NCBI RefSeq assembly: GCF_000011365.1
Contig: NC_004463.1
Span: 434,001-498,000, forward strand
Source of the DNA: Bradyrhizobium diazoefficiens USDA 110
Lineage (GTDB): Bacteria; Pseudomonadota; Alphaproteobacteria; Rhizobiales; Xanthobacteraceae
Direction of reading: 5' to 3'
DNA: 64,000 nucleotides
Shown here in pieces: positions 62,737-64,000 of this stretch; the first letter of the stretch is position 1, and each line of letters opens with the position of its first letter. The position numbers and the translations under genes are program-made. A model generated the notes under the pieces. It was given only the letters and a program-made list of their open reading frames with translations. It searched no databases and was not told where the DNA came from.

Positions 62737-63273
62737 CTACTCACACAGCTCGTAGGCGTCCTCGACCACATACGGTCCGCCGCCGGTCGATGCACGGGAC
62801 GAGAACAAGACAAAACGTTCGGCCATGAACGCCTTGCTCGGGAAGTAGCCGCGCAGCGACAGATAGTCGGCGACGTCACGGTCGGTGGCGTCGTGCAGTC
62901 GCGCCAGCGTGACGTGCGGGATGAACTTGCGTCCCTCCGGATTAAGGCCGATCCGCTGCATCATCCGCTCGAGCTCGGCCTGCAATTCGATCAGCGGCTT
63001 GCTCGGCGCGATGGTGGCGACCACCGCGCGCGGCTTGCGGCCGCCGAAGCTCGTCAGCCCCTGCACCTTCACCTCGAACGGTTTGCGGTTGACGCGAAAC
63101 AGCATCGAGGCGATCTCGTTGGCGGAGACGCCGTCGATATCGCCGATGAAGCGCAAGGTGACGTGATAATTTTCGGGATCGATCCAGCGGGCGCCGGGAA
63201 GGCCGCCCCTCAAGTTGGAAAGCGTCTGGCCGATCTCGGCCGGGATTTCCAGACCAGTGAACAAACGCGGCAT
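62737..63273 (-). CDS. thpR: RNA 2',3'-cyclic phosphodiesterase
   Basis: The 178-residue protein belongs to the 2H phosphoesterases: two H-x-T-L motifs at H37 (YHVTLRF) and H120 (PHVTLARL) form the active site. It opens 2',3'-cyclic phosphates on RNA and was first described as a 2'-5' RNA ligase. ATG 63273 follows GGGAG; a longer frame to 63327 is open but lacks conservation. It lies 102 bases upstream of zapE. Confidence 0.93.
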   Translation of the reverse strand: MPRLFTGLEIPAEIGQTLSNLRGGLPGARWIDPENYHVTLRFIGDIDGVSANEIASMLFRVNRKPFEVKVQGLTSFGGRKPRAVVATIAPSKPLIELQAELERMMQRIGLNPEGRKFIPHVTLARLHDATDRDVADYLSLRGYFPSKAFMAERFVLFSSRASTGGGPYVVEDAYELCE

Positions 63274-63447
63274 CGTTTCGCACTCCCGATGCTTGGGTAC
63301 GGTCCCTTGAAGCAGGACCTTATCCAAATTAGAGCCGGCGACGAATCACCGGTACCCTGATTCCTATCGCAGTTGTGTGACTCTGCGAAGCATCGCGCGG
63401 GCCACCCCGGGAAAACCCTGGGAATTAGGGTTAGCGTTGCCTGCTTT

Positions 63448-64000
63448 TCAACGGCGTTGCTCGCTTATGTTGCGCAGGAATGCCTCCACCGTGGGCATCA
63501 TGTTGCCGACGATGATGTCGACGCCCGCCGCGGTCGGGTGGATGCCGTCGGCCTGGTTGAGCTTGGCGTCGGCCGCAACGCCGTCGAGAAAGAACGGATA
63601 GAGCGGCACGTCGAATTGTTTCGCAAGATCCGGATAAATCGAATTGAAGCGCGCGGCGTAGTCGGCACCGTAATTCGGCGGCGCCAGCATGCCGCACAGC
63701 ATGACTGGAATCCCGCGTGCCTTCAGCCGCTGGACGATGTCGGTCAGCGCGGCGCGCGTCAGGCCGGGATCGATGCCGCGCAGCGCGTCGTTGGCGCCGA
63801 GCTCGACGATCACCCCCTCGGTTCCCTCGGGCACCGACCAGTCGAGCCGGTCGCGGCCGCCGGAGGCGGTGTCGCCGGACACCCCGGCATTGGTCATGCC
63901 GACCTCTATGCCTTTGGTCTGCAAGGCTTTTTGAAGTTTCGTGGGGAATGCCTCCTGTGCCGGGAGGCCGAGGCCGGCGCTCAAGGAATCGCCGAGGACC
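63448..64000 (-). CDS. GDSL/SGNH arylesterase (TesA-like), 5' end missing
   Basis: The visible 184 codons run to the right edge of the window and lack the start. At the edge the sequence reads VLGDSLSAGLGLP, the GDSL block with the nucleophilic serine; NAGVSGDTASGG, ELGANDALRG and DGIHPTAAG supply the Gly, Asn and Asp/His blocks of SGNH hydrolases. This is the TesA-type esterase/lysophospholipase family, usually exported, so a signal peptide is expected beyond the window. In many proteobacteria tesA stands next to an ABC transporter, which cannot be checked here. Confidence 0.92.
   Translation of the reverse strand, partial: VLGDSLSAGLGLPAQEAFPTKLQKALQTKGIEVGMTNAGVSGDTASGGRDRLDWSVPEGTEGVIVELGANDALRGIDPGLTRAALTDIVQRLKARGIPVMLCGMLAPPNYGADYAARFNSIYPDLAKQFDVPLYPFFLDGVAADAKLNQADGIHPTAAGVDIIVGNMMPTVEAFLRNISEQRR

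Overview
The window looks like chromosomal DNA of a Bradyrhizobium-type alphaproteobacterium (Nitrobacteraceae/Hyphomicrobiales). The base composition is GC-rich throughout. The housekeeping order rplU-rpmA-(GNAT)-obgE-proB-proA-nadD-rsfS-rlmH-envC-like-ctpA-rppH, an atpHAGDC operon, priA next to xerC, and a mdh / sucC-sucD-sucA-sucB-lpdA block are typical of that group. So are the many dispersed intergenic palindromes with GTCATTCCGGGG-, GTCGTCCCGG- and GTCATTGCGAG-type ends. Species assignment is inference; no 16S or other marker was available to test.

Region 1 (1-17.2 kb) is accessory and metabolic. It holds the 3' end of an EAL-domain gene, an EamA exporter divergent from a MocR regulator, a DUF2157/GDYXXLXY membrane pair, two tricarboxylate-type (Bug) periplasmic receptors, and an FAD monooxygenase divergent from a LysR regulator. 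It ends with a tightly packed minus-strand cluster LysR-leuC-leuD-leuB-SBP-ATPase-permease, in which isopropylmalate isomerase and dehydrogenase homologues are joined by 4-base overlaps to a NitT/TauT-type ABC importer. A tRNA-Ser(CGA) gene closes this region.

Region 2 (17.4-37.4 kb) runs mainly on the plus strand and is core. It holds an alpha/beta hydrolase, a ROK-like kinase whose motifs are in circularly permuted order, ribosomal proteins L21 and L27, ObgE, proline biosynthesis (ProB, ProA), NadD, RsfS, RlmH, and a periplasmic module (EnvC-like factor, CtpA protease, polysaccharide-deacetylase-like protein). Two tandem RppH-type Nudix hydrolases follow. A sulfatase-fold hydrolase and a third Bug receptor sit between obgE and proB.

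Region 3 (37.5-50.6 kb) holds a class III cyclase with a triplicated cysteine-pair repeat, the F1 part of ATP synthase (atpHAGDC, minus strand), an RlpA-like protein with a perfect CtrA-type site upstream, PriA, XerC, a DUF4337 protein and a small membrane protein.

Region 4 (50.6-64 kb, minus strand) is the TCA-cycle block: mdh, then sucC, a DUF1579 gene, sucD, sucA, sucB, an SDR gene and lpdA. zapE, thpR and the truncated 5' part of a GDSL arylesterase lie upstream of mdh.

The observations most worth following are the permuted ROK kinase, the leuCDB-plus-transporter operon, the triple repeat in the cyclase, the CtrA site at rlpA, and the palindromic repeats, whose conserved internal sequence suggests a mobile MITE-like family.
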